A DNA stretch of 64,000 bases from positions 9,425,387 through 9,489,386 of the forward strand of contig NC_064034.1 of NCBI RefSeq assembly GCF_932526225.1. Reading direction: 5' to 3'. The stretch is from Nematostella vectensis. Taxonomy: Eukaryota > Cnidaria > Anthozoa > Actiniaria > Edwardsiidae. Shown here in pieces: positions 1 to 10,699 of this stretch. How positions within the stretch are numbered: position 1 is the stretch's first letter; each line of letters opens with the position of its first letter. A model generated the notes under the pieces. It searched no databases. It saw nothing but the letters and a program-made list of their open reading frames with translations, and was not told where the DNA came from. Position numbers and translations under genes: made by a program.

Positions 1-513
1 AGTTGCCAATGAACAGTGACATTGATTCCGACTTTTCCACGAAGATGCAACGAGAACTTACCGATCAAAATATTCCCGCCGCCGTAGTGTAGTCTCCTTT
101 GCGCAAACGCGGACGGCTGCAAAGAGATTGCCCGAAGTAAAGTAGAAGAGAAAATGAGAGAATAATGGTGTTTGGCCTGTGTTTAACGTTAGGGATTGCC
201 GAAATGGAGGCGGGTATGTAATTTATCTTTCTGCTAATTTTAGAAGTGATGCATGATGGCCAAACAAGAGCTGTATGCAAATAAGAAGTCCTGCTCTTAG
301 CTCTGTCCATATCCTAATTTGCATTTATTATTAATAAAAATAAATAAATGTTACTTAATAATCAAATATATCATTTCATATAAAATGATACTTATAGTTG
401 TCTATAGGTATCTATATTAAAGATAGGTAAACTCTTTTCTTGGAATCATTGAATGCATTAAATTTAATGGGCTCCACAGCCCTCCAAAGCCATTGGCTCC
501 TGCCAAGACAATA
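1..513. other. intergenic, no gene recognised
   Basis: AT-rich sequence. Short open frames here have no recognisable domain, codon pattern or splice context. I see nothing to support a gene. Confidence 0.5.
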
Positions 514-722
514 CAGGGCGTAGCCAGGAGGAGGACCCAGGGGGGCCACCCCCCCCCCCCCCTTTCAGCAGCCAAAAATACAGTAAATGTCCATTGCCGG
601 ATTAGCTCGCTAGCTGCAATTAAGTTATTTAAAGATAAAGATAAGGCAAGACATTACTTAAAATACAGGAGAAAATGACTCAATATCGGCCCCTACTGTT
701 AAAATTCCTGGCTACGCCCCTG
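514..722. mobile_element. small inverted-repeat transposon (MITE), CAGGGCGTAGCC type
   Basis: The element opens with CAGGGCGTAGCCAGG and closes with CCTGGCTACGCCCCTG, its near-perfect inverted complement. The 209 bp between hold no coding sequence. CAATA lies directly outside both ends and may be a target-site duplication. The CAG...CTG termini resemble hAT-like elements, but a clear 8-bp duplication is not visible, so the superfamily is uncertain. A short relative with the same ends lies at 40,171-40,239. Confidence 0.65.
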
Positions 723-749
723 CAATAAAAGGCCCTGAGGTATTTGAAT

Positions 750-883
750 CAGGGCGGATCTAGGGTTTAGCCAAATTTACAGATATTGAGCTTAAAGATA
801 ACAAGAAATATAAGGAAATCCACCATAGAACAATGAAACCCTTGCTTTGCTCCCACTTTTTTTGGACTCCTGGATCCGCCCCA
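750..883. mobile_element. small inverted-repeat transposon (MITE), CAGGGCGGATC type
   Basis: The ends are CAGGGCGGATCTAGG and CCTGGATCCGCCCC, inverted copies with few mismatches enclosing about 105 bp of noncoding sequence. It is related in style but not identical to the element 27 bp upstream. No convincing target-site duplication was identified. Confidence 0.5.
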
Positions 884-2360
884 TGATTTTTATATTTGAC
901 TTGGATATCATAAATAATCAATAATTGATCTCTACATTGATGGCAAGTAGAATACTGATCTAAATACTAAACAATTACTTTTTGCAACTTATTATAAGCA
1001 TTAAAGTTGAAATGCTGAAAAGTGGTCCTCAGATTCATTAAATCAAGGGTAAATACCATTTTCTAGCCATGTTGTACCAGGGTCAATATCAGCATTCTGC
1101 CATATCAAACCATGGGTTGCATTAGGTCCTGGCGGCCAGCGGAAGTGCTGGCTATTTTCCACTGAGCGCCGGCTACTTTTTTTCAAAGTCTTGAACTAAA
1201 AAGATATAACTTCCACCCCCTACTTATCAATCTCCACCGCCTACTCTGAAAGTTAATGAAAGCCCTGCACATAAGTCAAATATCAGCGTCCAAACAATAC
1301 CATACCTTTTATGTCAGTCAAGTTAGTTTTCAGTGTCACATTATGTTATGTGATTATCAGTGTCATGCCATCTCACTTAAGTTTATATTAGTGTTGCATC
1401 ATGTTTAACAAGTCATGTCATGTTAAGTCAAGTCAATATCAGTGTCATGTCACATCATGTCTTAAGTAAATATCAGTGTCATGCCATGTCACTCAATATG
1501 TCAATGTTATTGTCACACATGTCAACAGTGTCATGTCATTATTAAAAATATCAATATCAGTGTCACATAACATCATTTCAAGTCAAAATCAAAAATCTGT
1601 CATATGACATAATGTCATTAGCACTTGCTACATAGCATAATTGCTTGAATAGGGGCCGCTGCACTTTTTCTGGATTTTTCTGCCCTAGATGAGGTGCTTA
1701 TTTGGGGGAACTGCTTATAGATAAAAAAAAGTAATTTTACGATGTGTCCGAAGCACAAATCCTCCCCAAAACCATAACCAAAAAAGCTTTCAGTGATAAA
1801 ATGTTGTGGCAAGTAATAATGTCAATTTTTGCTTGTCAAAATGCATGCCCTTGTCCTGTCACACACCAAGTCTGTCTATCCTCAATATAAGTGTCCAGTA
1901 ATCATATTATGCCAGGCACCAAATCATTAGTATTGTGTCATCCATCATATTCAGTCATTAATCATGTTTTCTACAGCTTAGTTTGGCTCTAATGTTTATT
2001 TTCATTGGTTTTTAATTATTTGTCTGTTGCTGTCATATTTACAAGGAATAAGTCAACTGTACAAGTCAGTAGTGTCGTAGGTGTTTACACATAGTCATGT
2101 ATCAGTTTATTGTTCGTTTTGGAACTAGGATTCACAATGTTGGCAAGTTTGGTCCATGCCTATCTTGGCTACTCATTTTAGCTAACTTTTATACTTGATA
2201 TTTCTAGAGCGGTATGTCAGAGTTTAGTAAATAATCAAAGATACTCTTATTCAGTCATTACTCTGGATTGGGTATTGTATTTCCTGTCATACAGTCCTTC
2301 ATCAGTACACCAATTGTGTGAAAAATATTTGGAAATATTTGACCATGTTCTCTATACTAC
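884..2360. other. intergenic; degenerate GTCA-rich tract, no gene
   Basis: No gene is supportable. From about 1,310 to 1,600 the sequence is dominated by irregular TGTCA/GTCATG words, such as repeated ATCAGTGTCA. This looks like a decayed version of the tandem arrays that begin at 2,360. Confidence 0.5.
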
Positions 2361-2900
2361 CTGTAAGTCTCCAGCTTGATATATGTGGCAATCATCAGTT
2401 TAAAATCACTGTTTGTATTATGTATCAATGTGTAAATCAGTAGTTTGTAGTATGTATCAATGTGTAAATCATCAGTTTGTAGTATGTATCAATGTGTAAA
2501 TCATCCGTTTTTAGTATGTATCAATGTGTAAATCATCAGTTTGTAGTATGTATCAATGTGTAAATCATCCGTTTTTAGTATGTATCAATGTGTAAATCAT
2601 CTGTTTGTAGTATGTATCAATGTGTAAATCATCAGTTTGTGGTATGTATCAATGTGTAAATCATCAGTTTGTAGTATGTATCAATGGGTAAATCATCAGT
2701 TTTTAGTATGTATCAATGTGTAAATCATCAGTTTAAAGTATTATCAATGTGTAAATCAATAGTTTGTAGTATGTATCAATCTGTAAATCATTACTTTGTA
2801 GTATGTATCAATGTGTAAATCATCAGTTTGTAGGATGTATCAATCAATGTATAAATCACCAGTTTGTAGGATGTATCAATGTATAAATCGTCAGTTCATT
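2360..2900. repeat. 32-bp minisatellite array
   Basis: About 15 tandem copies of a 32-bp unit containing GTATGTATCAATGTGTAAAT followed by CATCAGTTTGTA. Copies differ by scattered substitutions (ATCAG/ATCCG/ATCTG) and occasional indels. It grades into the next array, which keeps the TCAATGTGTAA core. Confidence 0.9.
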
Positions 2901-3720
2901 GATGTGTCAATATATAAATCAACAGTTTCTAGAATGTATTAATGCACGTCTGTGTCAATTTGTAGCTCTTCTTTTTAAATCTGTAACTCGTCTCCATAAT
3001 TGTGTATCTGTGTCAATGTTTATCTCATTTCTGACAGTGTTTAACTCGTCTGTGTCAATGTGTGACTCATGTTTCAATGTGTAACTCGTCTGTGTCAATG
3101 TGTAGCTCATCTGTTTCAATGTGTAACTTGTCTGTGTCAAGGTGTATCTCATCCGTGTCATCGTGTAGCTCGTCTGTGTCAATGTACAACTCGTCTGTGT
3201 CAATGTGTGACTTGCTTGTGTCAATGTGTAGCTCGTCCGAGTCAATGTATAGCTCTTCTTTGTCAATCTGTAACTCGTCTCCATCATTGTGTAACTATCT
3301 GTGTCAATGTGTATCTCATTTCTGTCAGTGTGTAACTCGTCTGTGTCAATGTATAACTCATATGTTTCAATGTGTAACTCGTCTATGTCAATGTGTAGCT
3401 CATCCGTTTCAATGTGAAACTCGTCTGTGTCAAGGTGTATCTCATCCGTGTCAATATGTTGCTCGTCTTTGTCAATGTACAACTCGTCTGTGTCAATGTG
3501 TGACTTGTTTGTGTCAATGTGTAGCTCGTCCAAGTCAATGTATAGCTCTTTGTTGTCAATCTGTAACTCGTCTACATCATTGTGTAACTATCTGTGCCAA
3601 TGTGTATCTAATTTCTGTCAGTGTGTAACTCGTCTGTGCCAATGTGTAACTCTTCTTTGTCAATGTGTAAGTCTTCTTTGTCAATGTGTAAGTCGTCTGT
3701 TTCAATGTTTAACTGTTTTA
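2900..3720. repeat. 21-bp minisatellite array
   Basis: Tandem copies of a 21-bp unit, consensus CTCGTCTGTGTCAATGTGTA plus one base. Because 21 is a multiple of three and the unit lacks stops in several frames, long open frames appear on both strands: 192 codons on minus and 188 on plus, over nearly the same bases. I regard these as consequences of the period and not as genes. A roughly 360-bp higher-order duplication is visible: the CATCATTGTGTAACTATCTG block near 3,283 recurs near 3,576. Confidence 0.9.
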
Positions 3721-6700
3721 ATGTTTTAGTCGTCAGTTCGTAGTTTTTGTGTAAATGTGTAAAGTCGTCAGTTCGTAGTCGGTTGTCAATGTGTAAGTCA
3801 TCAATTCGTTGTCTATTTGTCAATGTGTAAGTTATAAGTTTTTAGTGTATTTATCAACGAGTAAGTCATCGTATCGTAGTCTTTTTTCAATGTAAAAGTC
3901 GTCAGTTCGTAGTCGGTTGTCAATGTGTAAGTCATCAATTCGTTGTCTATTTGTCAATGTGTAAGTTATAAGTTTTTAGTGTATTTATCAACGAGTAAGT
4001 CATCGTATCGTAGTCTTTTTGTCAATGCAAGAGTCGTCAGTTCGTAGTCGGTTGTCAATGTGTAAGTCATCAGTTTTCAGTGTATTGTTTATGTGTAAGT
4101 CGTCAATTCGTTGTCTTTTTGTCAATGTGTAAGTCGTCAATTCGTTGTCTTTTTGTCAACGTGTAAGTCGTCAGTTCATAAGTCAGTTTTTAATATGTAA
4201 GTCGTTAGTTTGTAGTTTTTGTGTAAATGTGTAAGTCGTCATTTTGTAGTGTATTTGTTAATGCGTAAGTCGTCAGTTCGTAGTTTTTGTGTCAATGCGT
4301 AAGTCGTCAGTTCGTAGTCTATTTGTCATTGTGTAAGTCAACAGTTCGTTGTCTTTGTGTCAATATGTAAGTAGTTCGTAGTTTTTTGTTTATATGTAGT
4401 CAGTTTTCGGTTCTCAATGTGTAACTCGTCAGTCCAGTTTTTATGTCAATTTCTAAGTCGTCAGTTCGGAGTATTTTTGTCAATGTGTAAGTAGTCAGTT
4501 TGTTGTCTTTTTGTCAATGTGTGAGTCGTCAGTTTGTAGTCGTTTTCATTGCGTAAGTCGTCAGTTCGTAGTCTGTTCTCAACGTGTAAGTCTTCAGTTC
4601 GTAGTCGGTTTTCAATGTGTAAGTCGTCAGTCCGTAATCTTTGTGTCAATGTGTAAGTAGTCAGTTCGTAGTCTATTTGTCATTGTGTAAGTCTTAATGT
4701 CGTAGTATTTTTGTCAATGTCTAAGTCGTCAATTCGGAGTATTTTTGTCAATGTGTAAGTCGTCAGTTTGTTGTCTTTTTGTCTAGGTGTAAGTCAACAG
4801 TTCGTAGTCTTTGTGTCGATATGTTTAAGTCGTCAGTGTGCAAGTCGTCAGTTCGCAGTTTTTGTGTAAATGTGTAAAGTCGTCAGTTTATAGTCTTTGG
4901 GTCAATTTGTAAGTCGTCAGTTCGTAGTCTATTTGTTAATGTGTAAGTCGTCAGTTCGTTTTCTTTCTGTCTATGTGTAAGTCAACAGTTCGTAGTCTTT
5001 GTGTCAATGTGTAAATCGTCAGTCCATTTTTTATGTCAATGTCTAAGTCGTTAGTTCGGAGTATTTTCGTTAATGTGCAAGTCGTCCGTTCGTAGTTTTT
5101 TTTGTCAATGTGTGAGTCGTCGGTTCGTACTCTTTTTCAATGCGTAAGTCTTCAGTTCGTAGTCGGTTTTCAAAGTGTAAGTCGTCAGTTCGTAGTCTTT
5201 GTGTCATTGTGTAAGTCTTCAGTTCGTAGTATTTTTGTCAATGTCTTAGTCGTCAATTCGTTGTCTTTTTGTCTATGTATCAGTCGGCTGTTCTTAGTCT
5301 TTGTGTCAATGTGTAAATCGTCAGTCCATTTTTTATGTCAATGTCTAAGTCGTCAGTTGGTAGTCTTTGTGTCAACGTGTAAGTTGTCTATTCGTTGTCT
5401 TTTTGATAATGTGTAAGTCGTCAGTTCGTTTTCTATTTGTCAATGTATATGTCTAAGTCATCAGTTGTAGTGTATTTGTCAATGTGTAACTTGTCATTTC
5501 CTAGTCTTTTTGTCAATGCAAGAGTCGTCAGTTCGTAGTCGGTTGTCAATGTGTAAGTCATCAATTCGTTGTCTATTTGTCAATGTGTAAGTCATAGGTT
5601 TTTAGTGTATTTATCAACGAGTAAGTCATCGTATCGTACTCTTTTTGTCAATGTAAGAGTCATCAGTTCGTAGTCGGTTGTCAATATGTAAGTCATCAGC
5701 TTTCAGTCTATTGTCTATTTGCAAGTCGTCAGTTCGTAGTCGGTTGTCAATGTGTAAGTCATCAATTCGTTGTCTATTTGTCAATGTGTAAGTCATAGGT
5801 TTTTAGTGTATTTATCAACGAGTAAGTCATCGTATCGTACTCTTTTTGTCAATGTAAGAGTCATCAGTTCGTAGTCGGTTGTCAATATGTAAGTCATCAG
5901 CTTTCAGTCTATTGTCTATTTGCAAGTCGTCAGTTCGTAGTCGGTTGTCAATGTGTAAGTCATCAATTCGTTGTCTATTTGTCAATGTGTAAGTCATAGG
6001 TTTTTAGTGTATTTATCAACGAGTAAGTCATCGTATCGTACTCTTTTTGTCAATGTAAGAGTCATCAGTTCGTAGTCGGTTGTCAATATGTAAGTCATCA
6101 GCTTTCAGTCTATTGTCTATTTGCAAGTCGTCAGTTCGTAGTCTTTTTGTCAATGTGTAAGTCGTCATTTTATAGTCTTTTTGTCAATGTAAGAGTCATG
6201 AGTTTGTAGTCGGTTGTCAATATGTGAGTCATCAGTTTTCAGTCTTATTATCAATGTGAAAGTCGTCACTTCGTAGTCTTTTTGGCAATTTGTAAATCGT
6301 CACTTGTAGTGTTTTTTATGTGTAAGTCGTCATTGTGTAGTCTTTTTGTCAAATTGTTATTTGTCAGTTCTCAGTCTTTAAGTCAATGTGTAAGTAGTCA
6401 GTTCGTAGTTTTTGTGTAAGTCGTCAGTTCGTAGTCGGTTTTTAATGTGTAAGTCGTCATTTTGTAGTATTTGTGTCAATGTGTAAGTCGTCAGTTCGTA
6501 GTCTATTTGTCAATGTGTAAGTCGTCAGTTCGTAGTCTTTTTGTCAAGTCAATGTCTAAGTCGTCAGTTCGTAGTTTTTGTGTAAATGTGTAAAGTCGTC
6601 ATTTTGTAGTCTTTGTGTCAACGTGTAAGTCGTCAGTTCGTAGTCTATTTGTCAATGTGTAGTTCGTCAGTTCGTAGTCTTTTTGTCAATGTCTAAGTCG

Positions 6701-9120
6701 TCAGTTCGTTGTCTATCTGTCTATGAGTAAGTCAACAGTTCGTAGTCTTTGTGTCAATGTGTAAATCGTCAGTCCATGTTTTATGTAAATGTCTAAGTCG
6801 CTAGTTCGGAGTATTTTCGTTAATGTGTAAGTCGTCAGTTCGTTGGGTTTTTTTTTCAATGTGTAAGTCGTCGGTTAATTGTCTTTTTGTCAATGTGTAA
6901 GTCGTTAGTTCGTAGTCTTTTTCAATGCGTAAGTCGTCAGTTCGTAGTCGGTTCTCAATGTGTAAGTCTTCAGTTCGTAGTCGGTTTTCAAAGTGTAAGT
7001 CGTCAGTTCGTAGTCTTTGTGTCATTGTGTAAGTCTTCAGTTCGTAGTATTTTTGTCAATGTCTAAGTCGTCAATTCGTTGTCTTTTTGTCTTTGTGTTA
7101 ACAGTTCGCAGTCTTTGTGTCAATGTGTAAGTCGTCAGTTCGTAGATTTTTGTCAATGTGTAAGTCGTCAGTTTTTAGTCGGTTCTCAATGTGTAAGTCG
7201 TCTGTTCTTAGTCTTTGTGTCAATGTGTGAATCGTCAGTCCATTTTTATATGTCAATGTCTAAGTCGTCAGTTCGGAGTATTTTCGTTAATGTGTAAGTC
7301 GTCAGTTCGTAGTTTTTTGTCAGTGTGTAAGTCGTCAGTTGATAGTCTTTGTGTTAACGTGTAAGTTGTCAGTTCGTTGTCTCTTTGATAATGTGTGAGT
7401 CGTCAGTTCGTTTTCTATTTGTCAATGTATATGTCTAAGTCGTCACTTGTAGTGTATTTGTCAATGTGTAACTCGTCATTTCGTACTCTTTTTGTCAATG
7501 TAAGAGTCATCAGTTCGTAGTCGGTTGTCAATATGTAAGTCATCAGTTTTCAGTCTATAGTCAATGTGAAAGTCGTCAGTTCGTAGTCTTTTTGTCAATG
7601 TGTAAGTCGTCAGTTCTTAGTCTATTTGTCATTGTGTAAGTCTTCAGTTCGTAGTATTTTTGTCAATGTCTAAGTCGTCAATTCGTTGTCTTTTTGTCTT
7701 TTTGTCAACAGTTCGTAGTCTTTGTGTCAATGTGTAAGTCGTCAGTTCGTAGATTTTTGTCAATGTGTAAGTCGTCAGTTTTTAGTCGGTTCTCAATGTA
7801 TAAGTCGTCTGTTCTTAGTCTTTGTGTCAATGTGTGAATCGTCAGTCCATTTTTTTATGTCAATGTCTAAGTCGTCAGTTCGGAGTATTTTCGGTAATGT
7901 GTAAGTCGTCAGTTCGTAGTTTTTTGTCAGTGTGTAAGTCGTCAGTTGGTAGTCTTTGTGTCAACGTGTAAGTTGTCCATTCGTTGTCTTTTTGATAATG
8001 TGTAAGTCGTCAGTTCGTTTTCTATTTGTCAATGTATATGTCTAAGTCGTTACTTGTAGTGTATTTGTCAATGTGTAACTCGTCATTTCGTACTCTTTTT
8101 GTCAATGTAAGAGTCATAAGTTCGTAGTCGGTTGTCAATATGTAAGTCATCAGTTTTCAGTCTATAGTCAATGTGAAAGTCGTCAGTTCGTAGTCTTTTT
8201 GTCAATGTGTAAGTCGTCAGTTCTTAGTCTATTTGTCATTGTGTAAGTCTTCAGTTCGTAGTATTTTTGTCAATGTCTAAGTCGTCAATTCGTTGTCTTT
8301 TTGTCTTTGTGTTAACAGTTCGCAGTCTTTGTGTCAATGTGTAAGTCGTCAGTTCGTAGATTTTTGTCAATGTGTAAGTCGTCAGTTTTTAGTCGGTTCT
8401 CAATGTGTAAGTCGTCTGTTCTTAGTCTTTGTGTCAATGTGTGAATCGTCAGTCCAATTTTTTTTATGTCAATGTCTAAGTCGTCAGTTCGGAGTATTTT
8501 CGTTAATGTGTAAGTCGTCAGTTCGTAGTTTTTTGTCAGTGTGTAAGTCGTCAGTTGGTAGTCTTTGTGTCAACGTGTAAGTTGTCCATTCGTTGTCTTT
8601 TTGATAATGTGTAAGTCGTCAGTTCGTTTTCTATTTGTCAATGTATATGTCTAAGTCGTCACTTGTAGTGTATTTGTCAATGTGTAACTCGTCATTTCGT
8701 ACTCTTTTTGTCAATGTAAGAGTCATCAGTTCGTAGTCGGTTGTCAATATGTAAGTCATCAGTTTTCAGTCTATAGTCAATGTGAAAGTCGTCAATTCGT
8801 AGTCTTTTTGTCGATGTGTAAGTCGTCAGCTCGTAGTTATTGTGTAAATGTGTAAGTCGTCAGTTCGTAGTGTATTTGTACATGTGTCAGTCGTCAGTTC
8901 GTAGTCTTTTGTGTTATCGTGTAAGTCCTCAGTTCTTAGTTTTTTTGTCAATATGTAAGTCGTTAGTTCGTAGTCTATTTGTCAATGTATAAGTCATCAG
9001 TTGTTGTTTATTTGTCAATGTGTAAGTCGTCGTCAGTTCGTAGTTTTTTTGTCAATGTGTAAGTCATCATTAGTTCATAGTTTTTCTGTCAATGTGCAAG
9101 TCGTCAGTTCATTAACTGTT
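3720..9120. repeat. 34-bp minisatellite array with 201-bp and 607-bp higher-order repeats
   Basis: About 5.4 kb built from a unit near 34 bp whose core words are GTCAATGTGTAAGTCGTCAG and TTCGTAGTCTTTTT. Two higher-order levels are directly visible. A 201-bp block is repeated nearly exactly about three times between about 5,525 and 6,130. A 607-bp block recurs with matching landmarks at 7,081, 7,688 and 8,295. The high identity of the higher-order copies, compared with the poor identity of single units, points to recent block amplification. No gene is supportable inside. Confidence 0.9.
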
Positions 9121-9590
9121 GTCTGTTACTAGTCTGTGTAACTCGTCTCTTACAATGAGTATATCGTAGAAGTGATATGTAAGGCACCCGTTAGTTGTAA
9201 TATGTACAGTAACTGCGTCAGTTTGAAGTCTTTGTTTCAATATGTAACTAGTCTGTTTCAATATGTTAATCATAGTAATCTGTGTTAATGTGTTGTCATC
9301 AGTCTTTATCAATGTGTGGAAGTTTGAATTATTGACGAGTTGTTTCTTACCGTGTATTGCCCTAAACATCTGTAGAGATGTATATTTGATAAATGATGTA
9401 AACTGGGTGTTTACAAATCCATGTCCTTTTGGTTTTAGCGAGAAAGTAAATGAGATTGACATGCGACTTGTTCCAAGTAATTGTGTTGAACTTGTATTTT
9501 TAGCACCCTGTAGTGTTTGTGTACTCTACAAGTTACTATTTTATTGTTAACAACAAAGGTAGTTGTGATTAGTAACCTTATAATATCAGT
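9120..9590. other. non-repetitive spacer between arrays
   Basis: About 470 bp that breaks the tandem pattern. Open frames exist on both strands (9,263-9,550 plus and 9,112-9,462 minus). Neither has a recognisable domain, and both extend partly into array sequence. I call no gene here. Confidence 0.45.
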
Positions 9591-10560
9591 CCATATGTCA
9601 GCTCGTGAGTCACCATATTATGTCATTTTATAAGTCACTGTATAATGTCAGCTCATAAGTCACCATATAATGTCAGTTTGTAAGTCACTAAATAATGTCA
9701 GTTCACAAGTCATCGTTTAATTAATGTTAGTTCATAAGTCACTATTTAATGTATGTTCATAAGTCACTGTATAATGTCAGTTCATAAGTCACCATATAAT
9801 GTCAGTTCATAAGTCACCATATAATGTCAGTTCATAAGTCACTATTTAATGTCTGTTCATAAGTCACTATATAAGGTCAGTTCGTAAGTCGCAGATCCGT
9901 TCGTAAGTCACCATATAATGTCAGTTCACAAGTCATCGTTTAATTAATGTTAGTTCATAAGTCACTATTTAATATATGTTTATAAGTCACTGTATAATGT
10001 CAGTTCATAAGTCACCATATAATAGTTCATAAGTCACCATATAATAGTTCATAAGTCACTATATAATGTCAGTTCGTAAGTCGCTGTTTAATGTCAGTCC
10101 GTCAATTGCGGATCACTTCGTAAGTCACCATATAATGTCAGTTCACAAGTCATCGTTTAATTAATGTTAGTTCATAAGTCACTATTTAATATATGTTTAT
10201 AAGTCACTGTATAATGTCAGTTCATAAGTCACCATATAATAGTTCATAAGTCACCATATAATAGTTCATAAGTCACTATATAATGTCAGTTCGTAAGTCG
10301 CTGTTTAATGTCAGTCCGTCAGTTGCGGATCACTTCGTAAGTCACCATATAATGTCAGTTCATAAGTCATCATTTAATTTATGTCAGTTGATAAGTCATC
10401 ATATACTGTAATGTCAGTTGATAAGTCACCATATAATATCAGTCCATGAGCCACCGTATAAATGCCTGTTCACAAGTTTATGTATAATACTTGTCCATAA
10501 GTCACTTATAATGTCATTTCGTAAGTCACCATATAATGTCAGTTAACGAGTCATCAAAGC
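9590..10560. repeat. 25-bp minisatellite array with about 216-bp higher-order repeat
   Basis: Tandem copies of a 25-bp unit, GTTCATAAGTCACCATATAA plus TGTCA. A higher-order block beginning TTCGTAAGTCACCATATAAT recurs near 9,900, 10,117 and 10,333, a period of 216-217 bp. Confidence 0.88.
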
Positions 10561-10699
10561 TAGTGTATATTTTACTGTCATGCAATATTCTAAAAGTTAC
10601 TGTATAATCTGATGTCGGTTTGTCAGTCATGTCAAGGCATTTGTCAGTATTTCATGTCAATCTGCAAATAACTGCAGAATGTAAGTTCATCAACTAATA

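Noticed and set aside
2955-3533. 192-codon minus-strand open frame (IDTDELH-type repeats)
   Set aside because: Entirely inside the 21-bp array, where a multiple-of-three period keeps frames open on both strands. No start context or unique coding sequence.
5102-8580. Several 60-104-codon plus-strand frames rich in Ser, Cys and Val
   Set aside because: They recur with the higher-order repeats of the 34-bp array and differ only where the repeats differ. No sign of coding constraint.
9112-9550. Overlapping open frames on both strands in the spacer between arrays
   Set aside because: No recognisable domain, low-complexity ends in array sequence, and the two frames compete for the same bases.
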